A stretch of 64,000 bases of DNA, taken from assembly GCA_914767715.1 (NCBI GenBank), contig OU612067.1, positions 30,912,162 through 30,976,161 on the forward strand, given 5' to 3'. Under the pieces are notes generated by a model. It was given only the letters and a program-made list of their open reading frames with translations. It was not told the origin of the DNA and did not search any database. This DNA is from Membranipora membranacea. Its lineage: Eukaryota > Bryozoa > Gymnolaemata > Cheilostomatida > Membraniporidae. A program made the translations under genes and the position numbers. Positions 12,755-24,530 of this stretch are shown in pieces. The stretch's first letter is position 1. Every line of letters starts with the position of its first letter.

Positions 12755-13396
12755 TCTCTATATTCTGAGCACATATTCAAGATGATAGGTCAGGACAAAC
12801 AGCAAATTCATTATGTAATATCCCAACTTCTATACAGGATTGTTTGATATGATCTATTGTCCTTTTTTAAATAATTTTGAGGACAAGAAATTAGACTCAT
12901 CTCCACCTGTTGATGCTCTGTACAGCTATGATAACGCTACGCTACGACAGAATCTACGTTTAATATCAGATATCGCAGAACCAGGATTTTGGAATGTGAC
13001 TTGTGTGGCCTATTCTGCGAACTCATCCAGCGACTTTATCGAGAACAGAGCTGTTATACATGTTCAAGGTAGGACCTAAAATTATGTATTCATCCATAGT
13101 GGCATCATATGTAGGCAGCTTTGCCATCAACACAGTATCTGTTTCGCAGGGGAGGGATACCAAGCTCGTCTAAGGATCTAGAAATAGGATATTAATTAAA
13201 TAATTATCAATGTCTTTGGACATCGAAGGGTTCAGGCTTCAAGACTCGGTGGTCTCCCTCCCAAACCATATTTATAAGTTATGACCTGAGAAACTATTGT
13301 TACTACCTAGCTATATCTAACTCCAAATTTGTGTTGCCTATTCTGCAACCTCATCCAGTGATTTCATTGAGCATAACACTGTTATATATGTTGAAG
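12755..13396 (+). pseudogene. Relic of IgTIR exon 3 with a second partial copy
   Basis: 12755-13230 matches 18950-19440 of gene B. The Ig half-domain is still readable (from EDKKLDSS to FIENRAVIHVQ, ending at 13068 before GTAGGA), including the Trp and the second Ig cysteine in NVTCVAYSANSS. The acceptor TTTTTTTAG of gene B has become TTTTTTAAATA, which destroys it. A second, more divergent copy of the last 25 codons or so occupies 13321-13396, followed by GTAGGT. No exons 1 or 2 lie upstream. This is the remainder of another tandem receptor copy. Confidence 0.75.
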
Positions 13397-14168
13397 GTAG
13401 GTTACAGACTATAGCCAGGGTTTGCTAAGGCAGTGACTCCTAATGAACTTTTTTTATGGTGCTTTGCCCAATTATAAATTCCTTCTCGGCCTATTGGCTA
13501 TGATGAAAGTGTCCCAGCTAACTGCTGATTAGTGCCAGTTTCAGTTTTGGCAGCTTGCTGCACACCCAGTTCAGAAGGTTGTTTATGGCCTCACATTCTC
13601 TGTATGAGGATTTATGGCACCTTGCTTCCCTCTATAGGGGCAACCCAACTTCTGTTTCTGACTACACAGCACTTATATATTCCGACTGTTAGTTAGTACT
13701 CATACAACCATGCAAACCCACTCTAAAAATTGCCAGTGCTAAGATTTATAGCCTGTAGCAGGTCTCTCAGGATGACTGGCCACCAATTCCATCAGCTCCA
13801 TACTTTTGATTCACTCTTGCAACATTGTTCACAGCTCTATTTCTTTATCCCCCCCCCCCTGCAAAACAGTCCTATGCACGACACCTGGGCCTAATTCATC
13901 TATTAGCTTTTTTCTACCTATCATCTGTCTTTCTAACTCCATTTAATTTAAATGACCAAAAACAATTAATGGCAAAGCCTTCGAAATTTTGGTCATGGTT
14001 TCCAACATTTGTGAGCTTATTGCGCTTGCAAATCACACTTATTGACAAATTGCTCTGGGGCACGAGCTTCATTTATTGTTTTAAAAAACCGAACTAGATA
14101 CAGCTCTCCGTTTAAACGGCAGTATTTTACTGTAGTACTTTTAACGCAATAAAGATTTGACTATCTAG
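13397..14168. other. Spacer inside the decayed receptor copy
   Basis: I see only AT-rich sequence, a poly-C tract near 13850 and short open frames without splice support. It separates the relic exons 3 and 4. Confidence 0.5.
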
Positions 14169-14275
14169 AACGACCAAGGAGAAACCTTTTTTCTGCAAAG
14201 TTCATAGAGCTTCCAAAGAACCAGTGTGCAGAATTGGGAGGCAATCTGGAGTTTTCATGTGCCATGAATCTGACC
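14169..14275 (+). pseudogene. Relic of IgTIR exon 4
   Basis: After TATCTAG the frame reads an Ig half-domain with FIELPKNQCAELGGNLEFSC, clearly related to the VVEIPKNKCAVIGGTLELSC of gene B. It then stops at TGA after about 36 codons, about halfway through the exon. It is much more divergent from A and B than they are from each other, so it represents an older copy. Confidence 0.7.
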
Positions 14276-14629
14276 TGATGGAGTAGAGTTGGGGCGTCCT
14301 CCTCTGGATGATGTTGAGTTATCTCTCATGTATGTATGCAACATCACTCATTGCCTCCAGCTCCAGCTTGCTTTGGCTTTTTTTTAGAAAACACCATGAA
14401 AAAAAGAACCTCATAAATATATATACTTTTATTGTTAATCTACATTCATCTGTATGCAGTATAGAACAACTAAGTCTTAAAAAAAAAAGGAAAAGTGGAG
14501 AGACAAAGAAAAATATGATTAATACACCAAAGTTTCTGTTGCTTTTCAGTAGCATAATTCCTGGTTTCTTTATACCATCCATATGTTACAGTGAAAATAA
14601 CAAGTTTATATATATATAAAACCAGGGCG

Positions 14630-16935
14630 CAAAAATACCAATATGACAAATTTTTTTTCATAATGTCGCCTTAGAGCCAGATGATTATATTATTAGACAG
14701 ATGTATGTCTAAGGTTCATTTATCCATATACCAAGAGAAGAAATCAGCTGAACAGAATGTTAAAAATATATTTCATAACTCTGTAGTACCTTTAGCTTTG
14801 GTACAAAACTAAGCTAGCTATCATGGTTTATATTAGCTTTTTCACTAACAGTTTTCTATTCTTTCTCATCTCATCTCATCTTCACTTAATGTAAAGCATA
14901 TTTTAAAAAGTGATTTAGATTGCCCACAATAAAGAATTAAAAAAAACTCAACCTCTTCATTTGATATAAACCCCCACCTAATCTAGCTTAATTAAATGCT
15001 AGCTAACATTAAGGAAAGTTGGGGTGATCAGTTCACACTCATTCACTGCGAGGCAATTGATGTCGCAGGAATAGTGGGCCGAGCCCCACTGGGGAGAGGG
15101 GAGATGAATTGTAGAATGATATCATAAGGCTCTCAGGTGAATATACAGCCTACTCCTCAAGGCTAGCTTAGCATCAAATTGAGTTTGTCAGGGATAACCA
15201 TATGCAATTTTCAACCTAATCGCTACAGTACATCCAGGCTTTGTTACGGCCTAGCTATTCACATTACATTCTGTTGCCATCATCATCTCTAAAATCTCAC
15301 TATTGTGATTAGCTTTAAAAACATTTACAGTTAGCTGTCTGCTCTTTGTGCAGGAGAAGGCAACTCTTGTACGGCAAGTTTTATCAACTATTATTAAAGC
15401 CGTGTATTTGGGGCATACGTCTCAAACTACATATTATGGCTACTTGCAATACACACAAAACCCTTCATGTCTTATCCCCCTTGCTCTGTCTTAAGAGGTA
15501 GGCTATGAAGTCAGTCATAATAGAGGTGTTGGCGCCCACAGTACTCAAAGGAACCTGAAACCTTGATGTAGCCTGTGCGGTCAATACCTTTAACCAATTG
15601 TGAATTTAATTCTAGTCAGGTTTTGCATCCATTTTGGGTTTTGTTTTCTGAGTTTAGTGGGGAGGTCATGAAAAGATGAAATGTATGCCATCCCTTTCTT
15701 ACTAAAGATCATCAATCCTTTACTAAAACTTCCCTCAGTGATAACAATGTGTTTAACAAATTCACCTGAAACACTAAGAATAATTTTTTTATGCATGGTC
15801 TTATGCGTCAATTATGACTTGATCAGCGAATAAATTGATATATATATATATATATGCTTGAATTTGAGACACACACACACAGCTGAAGTGATGGCCCATT
15901 GATTATGGATTGAAGTTATTCTCAAAGCGACCCATGTCCTGTGTTTTTGACACAGCCTAGCTGTTGAGGTCTTTTCTTTGATGAGTTTATTGATTTGATT
16001 TATTTATTTATAGTTTTGGTTCTCAAACACATAATGGTAAAATGCCGCTTCTCGATTACGAGCTTGTTGCCTATTCTTTTGTTGCTTATACTTTTGCTGC
16101 TAAGCTAGTCAGTTTTTGCGAATTGGTGCCGGAGATTTCCTGTCACCTGTTGGCAAGTTTGTCAACAAGCTCAATACCATCGACCTATGAGCCATCTACA
16201 CACACCTCGGTGTAACCTGACTCTTAGAAACAAGTGTATTTAAATGATTAATGCAGTCGCTCATCTCACCAATCACGCTGTTAAACAATAAAACTCACAA
16301 TAAATTCCCACCGTCCTCATGGCCAATTGAGGCTTCTTCTGACCTAGATCAAATGTCTCATCAGTTTTGATGGCCTTACAGCTATGATAGGATTCGAGAA
16401 TTTTTGTCAGAGATACAGTTGAACTGTTTATCAAAGATAACTGTTTTAGTATAGAGGTAGATTCCGCCACAGCTTTTACAGCCATACCGCAGCTAATGCA
16501 AAAAAGGATTGTGGACATATCATGCTGCAAATAAACCTCTCGACGTCACTGTATGGCTATTTTGGATATCATTTAAGGAAACCGGCTTTAATTAATTGGC
16601 TCTTCATCTTTTGGTGGACGGCATAGTTGACTTAGCTTTCTTACAATTATTGTAACAGGCTCTTGATGACGGATTGGTTACAACGTTACCCAATCAGATC
16701 AAAGACCACATATGAATCGTGGTGCAGCCTGGTGCTTTTATCTCACCCCTGGAAATTTTTATAGTATTTATGTGTTATATTTACATCATATTTGGCTCTA
16801 TGCCTTCATTTCTGAAAAAAAGCTGTGCTCTGATTGGTGGAGAGGGCTGAAGGCTCTTCCTGATGTAAACTTGATAATGTGAATTCAAGTGACAAATGTT
16901 GTAAAGATGTCATCCAAGTTTAAAACATTAATCAT
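14630..16935. repeat. Segmental duplication, block B upstream flank
   Basis: Direct partner of 1-2545. It includes the SINE relic at 15035-15170 and a TA microsatellite near 15840. No exon was found. It differs from block A by several indels, including extra sequence near 15650-15790 and 16330-16480. Confidence 0.85.
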
Positions 16936-18126
16936 GTGAGATGATTTCAATATTTATCATTTTGAGGAAACCATCATCTTTCATGTTTGGGTAATTGTGC
17001 GGAACTAGCCTTCATGCGGTATGAACCGTGAACTGATGCAACCCTGGTCTCCATTACAAGTTGTTATGGTTAACACAACACCGCAGTTACGGTTTGTGAC
17101 ACCTGAGTCAGTCAGGACTAGGATTGGGATAAAGAAGGATGCAAACAATGTTCTTGAAGTGAAATTTGACTCGAGATACCTGTATAAACCATCATACACA
17201 AATCTGCTGTCAGAAGCAAATCATTTATGTAAGTAAAGCTATGTAATTTCAGTGTAGATATATTTTTGTCAACGACATAGGTTTGACAATCGTTGAAAAA
17301 TTGCCAGAGGTTTAACCTTTGCTTACAAGTTGCACTAGTGGGAAAGTCAAAACAGAATTTTAACGTTGTGTAGACTGCCTATCAATATCTTTGAAAATAT
17401 GATGGTCATTCGCGTTGATGGAGGTAAATATTTTGGCCAGAAAGACACGTAGCAGAGGCAGTTCTGCTCCAGCTGTTCCTATTGTTGGCTGTGACCAAAC
17501 CTTATTAATTGCTTTTCAGCTCTGGTTAGCGGCGTTATGTTATCAACCAGATTGTATGGCTTGTCAGTATCAAGTTGCATTTTTAAATCAGTTTAAACTT
17601 TATGATGACACAGCCTCTTAAATGCTATACGTGTAGAATGCACACATGTCAAGTAGTATGAAGTATGCATCCATATATTCAGTTTTATCTTCTGGTTGCC
17701 TTTGAATTTATCAAATTGAGTACAGTCACAATCATCCTTGATGGCCTTGCACAAAATCTTCCACACTATTGATCTTACTTGTTGTATTAAAAGTTGGAAC
17801 CGTTATTATAATAATAATAATAATATTATTTACTTTATTGCCATTCAGTCCCCTTTTCGGGCCAATGAGAATATCCTTACATTGAGATATGTACTAGGTA
17901 AGGGTGGGCAAGCTAGGGTTATGTATGAAGAGCTCACCTCCAATGACGGCATGGGTAGTGACCGGGATTTGAACCCGCAACTCTCAGATTGAGAAACTCG
18001 AATCCTAAGCCACCTTGTTACCCTATTCTATATTATTGTAGACAGTGCTCTTTGAGCTGGAAAACAGAGCACAGATACATATTCGGCTAGCCTCATCTTA
18101 TCTGAAGTGTCTTTCCAAAAAAAGTC
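16936..18126. other. Upstream region of receptor gene B
   Basis: This region is unique to block B. An open frame at 17021-17236 (71 codons) encodes a protein-like segment (TPQLRFVTPESVRTRIGIKK) and is followed immediately by TGTAAGTAAA, which could act as a splice donor. I see no acceptor or partner exon and do not recognise the family; it may be an exon fragment. A SINE occupies 17804-18025. No clear core promoter element was seen before the ATG at 18127. Confidence 0.4.
17804..18025 (-). mobile_element. tRNA-derived SINE with (ATT)n tail
   Basis: Read on the minus strand, it has a tRNA-like head starting GGGTAACAAGGTGGCTTAGG. A B box (GGGTTCAAATCCC) follows, and GGGTA at the start pairs with TACCC at the end of the head. 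Then come a body of about 130 bases and an ATT repeat tail. The anticodon arm has a loop lacking the usual T before the anticodon, so it is a SINE head and not a working tRNA. Confidence 0.75.
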
Positions 18127-21100
18127 ATGGCACTCCGGATATGTGTTATTTCCTTGCTACTGTGTGCTACTCTAACATCAACTAAAGCATTTTTTGAACC
18201 ATGCATAGAAAACGATCCTTATTCAGGTAGGAAGATAAACAAATACGTGAATGTTTAAGTGTTTTATGTGTATGCGTATTCATATGCTGTGCAGATTTAT
18301 ATTTATATGCTTTGCAGATGTGTATTCTTATGCGTATTGATAAATATATCACATAAAAAAATTTACTGATATGCATTCAAGATTTTGATTGTTTTCTAAT
18401 AAAGCAACCGAAATTAAATGATGTTTGAATATTTGAAAACTTATAAACAGAAACCGTTATGCAGATCTGGTCATACTTTGTAGAACTGAGATTTCTTGAC
18501 CCTTTCATGAACAGTTCTCATCCTGATTACCCGTCTCAGTTCTTTCACGTCTACCTGAATCCTGGCTTTCCAAAACAAATTGATGCAGCATGCTGTGCTC
18601 AAGGATTCTCCCACATTGATTGGTGAGTGTTATTGATTGGTGAGTGTTAGTGATTGGTGAGTGTTAGTGATTGGTGAGTGTTAGTGATTGGTGAGTGTTG
18701 TGATTAGTGAGCGTTATTGATTGGTGAGTGTTATTAATTGGTGAGTGTTAGTGATTGGTGAGTGTCATTGATTGGTGAGTGTTATTGATTGGTGAGTGTT
18801 ATTGATTGGTGAGTGTTATTGATTGGTGAGTGTTATTGATTGGTGAGTGTTTTTGATTGGTTAGTATTATTGATTGGTGAGTGTTATTGATGAGGAGAAT
18901 GGTAAGTTTATTTGTAGATTTGTATTATTTTCAAGATAAAATCAGAAAATCTTGATATTCTGAACACATGGTCAAGATGATAGGTCAGGACAAACAGCAA
19001 ATTCATTCATGTAATATCCCATATTCAATACAGGTTTGTTTGATATGCTTCATTGTCCTTTTTTTAGGTATTTTGAGGACAAGAAATTAGACTCGTCTCC
19101 ATCTTCTGATGCTCTGTACAGTTATGATAACGCTACGCTACGACAGAATCTACGTTTAATATCAGATATCGCAGAACCAGGAATTTGGAATTTGACTTGT
19201 GTGGCCTATTCTGCTAACTCATCTAACGATTTTATCGACAACAGAGCTGTTATACATGTTCAAGGTGGGACCTGAAATTATGTATTCATCCATAGTGGTA
19301 TCATATGTAGGCAGCTTTGCCATCAACACAGTATCTGTTTCGCAGGGGAGGGATACCAAGCTCTTCTAAGGATCTAGAAATAGGATGTTAATTAAATAAT
19401 TCTCCATGTCTTTGGACATCAAAGGGTTCTGGCTTCAAGACAACAATATTTAGTGTGCGCTTTTGGATTATCAAACCAAACTTTACAGCAGTAAATAAAT
19501 CCTGATACCTTGATACACATCTCAGTACATGACCAATCCCAATTACGAAGCAGTGATACAGGCTGAAAACAAACTCACTAAAATTAAAGAACAGTAGGCT
19601 ATTTTTAACAGATCTATATAATCCTCTTAATTTATGTTCACAAATATACCTCCATACATTTGAATGAAAAAAAACTCAGTCTATAATAGTAACCATGAGC
19701 ATACAATTTTACGAGAACTCTATAATTATAATCATAACTATTATAAAATAATTATGTATATAATTATTATTTAATTGGAACCATGTCACAAAATTTCTCC
19801 ATCTTGGTTTCATTTACATTGTTTCACCACTTGAAAAAACAGAAGGTGGAACTCTGACATTCACCTATACCAGTCATATACTAGTATACTCATATACTAG
19901 TCATATACTATATACTAGTCATATACTAGTATAGTCATATATTCTAGTCATATACTATATACTAGTCATATACTATATACTAGTCATATACTAGTATAGT
20001 CATATACTAGTCATATACTATATACTTGTCATATACTATATACTAGTCATATACTATATACTAGTCATATACTAGTAGAGTCATATACTAATCATATACT
20101 AGACATATACTATATACTAGTCATATACTATATACTAGTCATATACTAGACATTCACCTATACTAGTCATGCAACTACCGTTGTCTAATAGCACTTCTTT
20201 TATTTGATAGAGAGACAGAGGCCAGCACCTTTTGCATCAGAAGTTGTAGAGATACCGAAGAATAAATGTGCGGTAATTGGAGGTACCTTGGAGCTATCGT
20301 GTAAAATGAAAGTCTTATCTCAGCATCCAGTATTTTTTCAAAACATTATTTTAGAGAGAGATGATGGATCTGAACTCAATCATGGACCCCTTCATAATGT
20401 CAATGTGACTGTTTTGCGGTAGGTATAAAAAAATCAGTCAATTTGAATACCCAAATACTACTCTTTCACTATTACTTTTGCTTGGTAAAAAATTCAAGGC
20501 AGCTTTCATTCAAACTCTACCCAACATACATACACATTTAAGATGCGTGCTGTGTACACATCATGTGGTGTTTATCATGTTTTCCCTGTGAGAAAAATTC
20601 TTGCCGAGTAACCTGTAAAACTGTAAATCACACATTTCTGAGATTTTCCAAATTATTTACCTAAACTAACAAAATTGATTTCCGATAATAAAATTGTTTC
20701 ATATATTCTGTATTATTATGATGCTCATCACAAAAAGCTCATCAAAGCTCGGTAATTACAATTGCAAGATTTAAACATGAGCTGAAGAGTTGCCTTTGCC
20801 TTTGACAGGGGAACTGACGATTGTCCGACATGTTTAAGTGTAAGCTTTTATGTCAGCAATGTGACGGAGGAATATTTGGATAGAAATTACACATGCTTTA
20901 TATATGGATATCAGCAGACAAGAACTACCTTCACCGTAAAATCAGGTTGTCCAACAGGTTAGTTGTTCGCATCGAGGGAGTTAACTTGTAAAGCACCTTT
21001 GAGTACCAGGCATACCTTGATTTCAAAAACAAACAAGGCAGGGGCTAACATTCTCCAGAAGCAAAAAATTTGCTTGTTGTCCAACAGAATGGCCTTTATA

Positions 21101-22907
21101 AGCTTCAAGTTTCATTTGAACTCCATCTGAATTGGTTAATAAGGTACCATAGTCAACCTCGTTCACTTCTGACAATATTCACATGAATTTACTTACTACT
21201 GACCAAAGAGAATATCAGAATGCTCATTGAGAACACAACGCTTGTTGGTTCTCTATAGTCAACTTGGTTACAATGCGCCCCTGAAACAGGTGGTGGATAT
21301 AAGGTTCATGATTGGAATGGATTGGCGGGCAATACAAATTTGTTTTGCTATCATTTTGCTATCATTAGACGCCAATTTGCAATGTCAACTGTAACTGCTT
21401 TCCACATCTCAAACTGTGAATGTCCTTGTTTCTTGCTTGTTGCTCTCAGCCGATTTATTTATAGTTTGAATCGTACAAATTATTGTACCATGATGAAAAT
21501 GAGACTAATTGAAAGTAATTAATCTGCAATTTACATCCTAAATAAAATAAGAAAACACAACTGTAGCCCAATGCGGCTTGTATACTAACGTTTCCAATCA
21601 TTTCTTTTTTTATAATTTCTTAGAATATCACACAGCGTTTTGTTTCTTCTTTTTTCTTAGAAGAGCCGCCTGTAACAGTCCCAGGACCAAAAGAAGATCG
21701 TTCAAAGGAGATTGCGGGTATTGTGGCAGGTGTGATGGTTGTACTTATAGTTGTCCTCATCTTAGTAGTCAGGTTCAATATGGAGGCAAAAATGTGGTGT
21801 AATGTGAATATTGTACAGCGCCTGCCCTGCTGTATGCCAGGTAAGCGTTTACACTTTCAGCAAACTACAGCAAAGTATTCAGATACTTCTGAGAAAAATG
21901 TTTATATTTTCTATTTCTGGAACTATAGTTTGTGATGGTTCAGTTGTTCACGATTTCCATTTCACAAATTTCACTGGCTTCATGAATGTGCATAAAGCTT
22001 ATTGCTAATTTGCTAAATTCCAAATCTGTTTGAATTTGAATAATTTGTCCTGAATGAAATTGGAAATAGGGAGAGCAAAGGGTGACAAAAAAGATATATT
22101 GCTAAGAGAACGCTTGCAATGTTGGCTACAATTGTGGTAATATACCTTATGCTACACATCACAGGCTCATCAGCGCATGATACGGATATATACATGATAT
22201 ACTCTGATGTGGACCATCCTTTAATCTCCCAGACTATTAACAGCTTAGAAAATGAGTATAAACTCAGGCTATGCATCCCAGACCGAGACTTCGAAGTTGG
22301 AGCAGGTAAATATTTTAATTATCATTGAACCAGGCCTTTGTGGTGTTCACATTGCTCAATACATAGATGACTATGACTGACTTTCCATTCAAGATGATGT
22401 CCAAGATATTAAATTAAGTTAGACCTGATCCTCTTATAATTCCTCAGTCATGTCAACAGTATGTTCAAATAAATCATTTTTATCCCATCAATACTCAATT
22501 AATTTCCTCAAATTGTGGTTTATTACGACAAGCGTAGTCAATGAGCAAACCAAACAAGTGAGGTCATGGCACCAGTAGATCCACATAGCACTGAAATGCA
22601 TGTAGGATTATGGTGACAAATCCGCTTTAGTTCCTACCTTATAATCTGAGCTTAACTGTAACCTCAATCACACTTTCGTTTACATTTAGTGACACCCGAC
22701 TCACTGTCTAATGGGATTAAGAGTTCAACCCGTGTGGTGGCTTTCTTATCAAATGAGATGTTCAGGAAAAGTGAACTGAGAAGTGATTGGTCAGATGTAT
22801 CCTTGAGTCTGGCTCTATCACTAAACAAGCCATTGTTGATCGTATTACTGGAGAACTTGGAAAAACAATCTCTGTCAAAAAGGCGCAACCTCAAAGCAGC
22901 TTTGAAG
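18127..22907 (+). CDS. IgTIR receptor gene B (IL-1R-like)
   Basis: A type I receptor assembled from eight exons: 18127-18226, 18451-18622, 19068-19264, 20211-20418, 20809-20957, 21661-21840, 22165-22305 and 22690-22907. All frames and GT-AG junctions agree over 455 codons, with end phases 1,2,1,2,1,1,1,0. Order: signal peptide (MALRICVISLLLCATLTS), first Ig domain (Cys pair in AACCAQG and LTCVAY, core Trp across the exon 2/3 junction), second Ig domain (LELSCKM and YTCFIYG), membrane helix near residues 293-315, then TIR. TIR box 1 is YMIYSD. Box 2 reads RLCIPDRDFEVGAG, with Val before Gly as in IL-1R and not the Pro-Gly of Toll receptors. The last exon ends in phase 0 at GTGAGA; the exon that should carry box 3 was not identified, so the C terminus is open. 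The start is set by the signal peptide. Confidence 0.85.
18614..18883 (+). repeat. 17 bp minisatellite built from the exon 2 splice donor
   Basis: Sixteen head-to-tail units of TTATTGATTGGTGAGTG (with variants) begin inside the end of exon 2 and run into intron 2 of gene B. The first unit contains the real exon end and donor. Fourteen units keep GGTGAGTG; units 6 and 15 have changed it. Because the reading frame meets TGA directly after the first junction, use of any downstream donor copy would end the protein inside the first Ig domain. Confidence 0.9.
19870..20155. repeat. Minisatellite of about 11 bp units (ACTAGTCATAT)
   Basis: It lies in intron 3 of gene B and is the counterpart of 5515-5900 in gene A, with a shorter and differently ordered set of units. 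It ends about 55 bases before the acceptor at 20211. Confidence 0.9.
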
Positions 22908-23181
22908 GTGAGATGGATGGTTTGCTTAGCCGTTAAGTCGGAAACAAAACCAACCATGAAGAAAGCAAGCCAACCATGAAGAATGCAATCATCAGATACA
23001 TGATATCGTAATAATTAGACAGCTAACGAGATGCTTTTCAGGCTACTGCATTTGTCGAACACAAATACCCCCCCCCCCCTTGAGCAAGGTCTCTTTCCCG
23101 TGGTCCAGATCTATTACTCATCTGGCTACTCAGCTATGCACCTAATATTCTGCAACTACTGTCTGAAACTTGAGATATTGG

Positions 23182-23625
23182 TTAACAATACTTGCCAAAA
23201 ACTAGCGCAGGAAATGTAATACAATGTTTACCGCTAGTACTTGCTGATATTCTATAGTAATGTATTGACAAGAGGAAGGATTTTATTGTAATGGTGTCCA
23301 CCTTAAACGGATTAGCAGTGGAATTGTCAATACTGCATGATGCGGAACAGAATATTTCCTCGTGTAAATCATGATGCATATCAACATTTAACGACTGTCG
23401 CTTTATACCCATATAGATTGTCGATGTGGTAGCTCCGACTGATGACAATTTGAGATCCAAGCTCAGAAGATTCCTGGCTATAAGAAAAACCAGCGCAGAC
23501 GAAACCATACAGATGGCATAGGCAGGATATGTAATCAATATGAACCAAGATGGCTGTAATCGATAGCTTAGCATCTCAAAATATTGGTGGATGATTCGGA
23601 CGAATGTCTTGGCTTTCCAATCCAT
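23182..23625 (-). CDS. Unrecognised single-pass membrane protein ORF
   Basis: An open frame of about 147 codons starts at MDWKAKTF. An upstream in-frame ATG at 23670 is possible, but block A lacks it, so I prefer the inner start. Visible features are a basic-aromatic N terminus, a hydrophobic segment of roughly 22 residues (from WFILITYPAY on) and a presumed outer part with two close cysteines. I cannot name the family. It lies between the convergent receptor genes B and C, antisense to whatever 3' end gene B uses. A frameshifted copy at 10782-11147 shows the sequence predates the duplication. The last codons may run past a splice donor (AGCGGTAAAC near 23232). It could be a first exon or a fragment of a larger gene. 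Confidence 0.4.
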   Translation of the reverse strand: MDWKAKTFVRIIHQYFEMLSYRLQPSWFILITYPAYAICMVSSALVFLIARNLLSLDLKLSSVGATTSTIYMGIKRQSLNVDMHHDLHEEIFCSASCSIDNSTANPFKVDTITIKSFLLSIHYYRISASTSGKHCITFPALVFGKYC

Positions 23626-24530
23626 GTTTATTTCTTCCTTACTGTTTCCGTTGAACTTGTTTTTACTCATTCAAAATGTATGTGTATACAAAAACAAGAA
23701 TTTCCCGAGGTATAATAATACCGGTATTCTCACATGTTATTCGACATTGCTACGACTTGAAAACCGGTGTAAACTTTTACACATTCACATAATATTCACC
23801 TTTATTATCTTACTACTGAAATCTCACTATTGCCATTTCTGTCACTAAGTCACTTTATTGTATGAAGTAACCCATTAAAAGTAATTTCGGCAAAAACCTT
23901 GTATTATTTTACCTTGTTTGTTGATACTGTTGCTGTTGTTAAGTTTCGGGTGCATAGCGTAAGCACATAAATAAACCATAATATATCACCCTACTAAATC
24001 CCCACTAACAAATAACCCTAATAAATTACTGCATAACATTTGCCAACATTGCAATCAAGTTTGAATTCACAACAAGAAATGAGAGATGCAGACTGTCTCA
24101 CCAAAAAGGACAGAGGTGTGATAATACAATCCTTGGGTTAACAAAAATCAACAAGTGTTTGTGCGCGGTTATCTGCTTTCTGACGGTGCTTTATAGTAGA
24201 TTGGTCAAAGTCTCAACAGTGAATGTTGTTAAGACATTACGCCAATGAAATTGTAGGCTGTTTATGTTTACAGCTTGCTCAGACAGACTCAGTGTCACAG
24301 AGCTGAGGATATATTTATACCTGGAATCAGTGCGTCGCTGTGCTTGCTCACTGAGGATACAACTGTCAGCTATCCATAGGGTGCTGCTATGAGTTAAGTT
24401 ACTGGCTAAGGCACTCAGGAGTAGACTCTGTATCAGTTACCGTCTGTATTGATTTGAAAAACAGCGCATATTCATCCACCAATAGTAGACTCGATATAGA
24501 TTCTCTAATCGTCAGGACATAAATATGATG

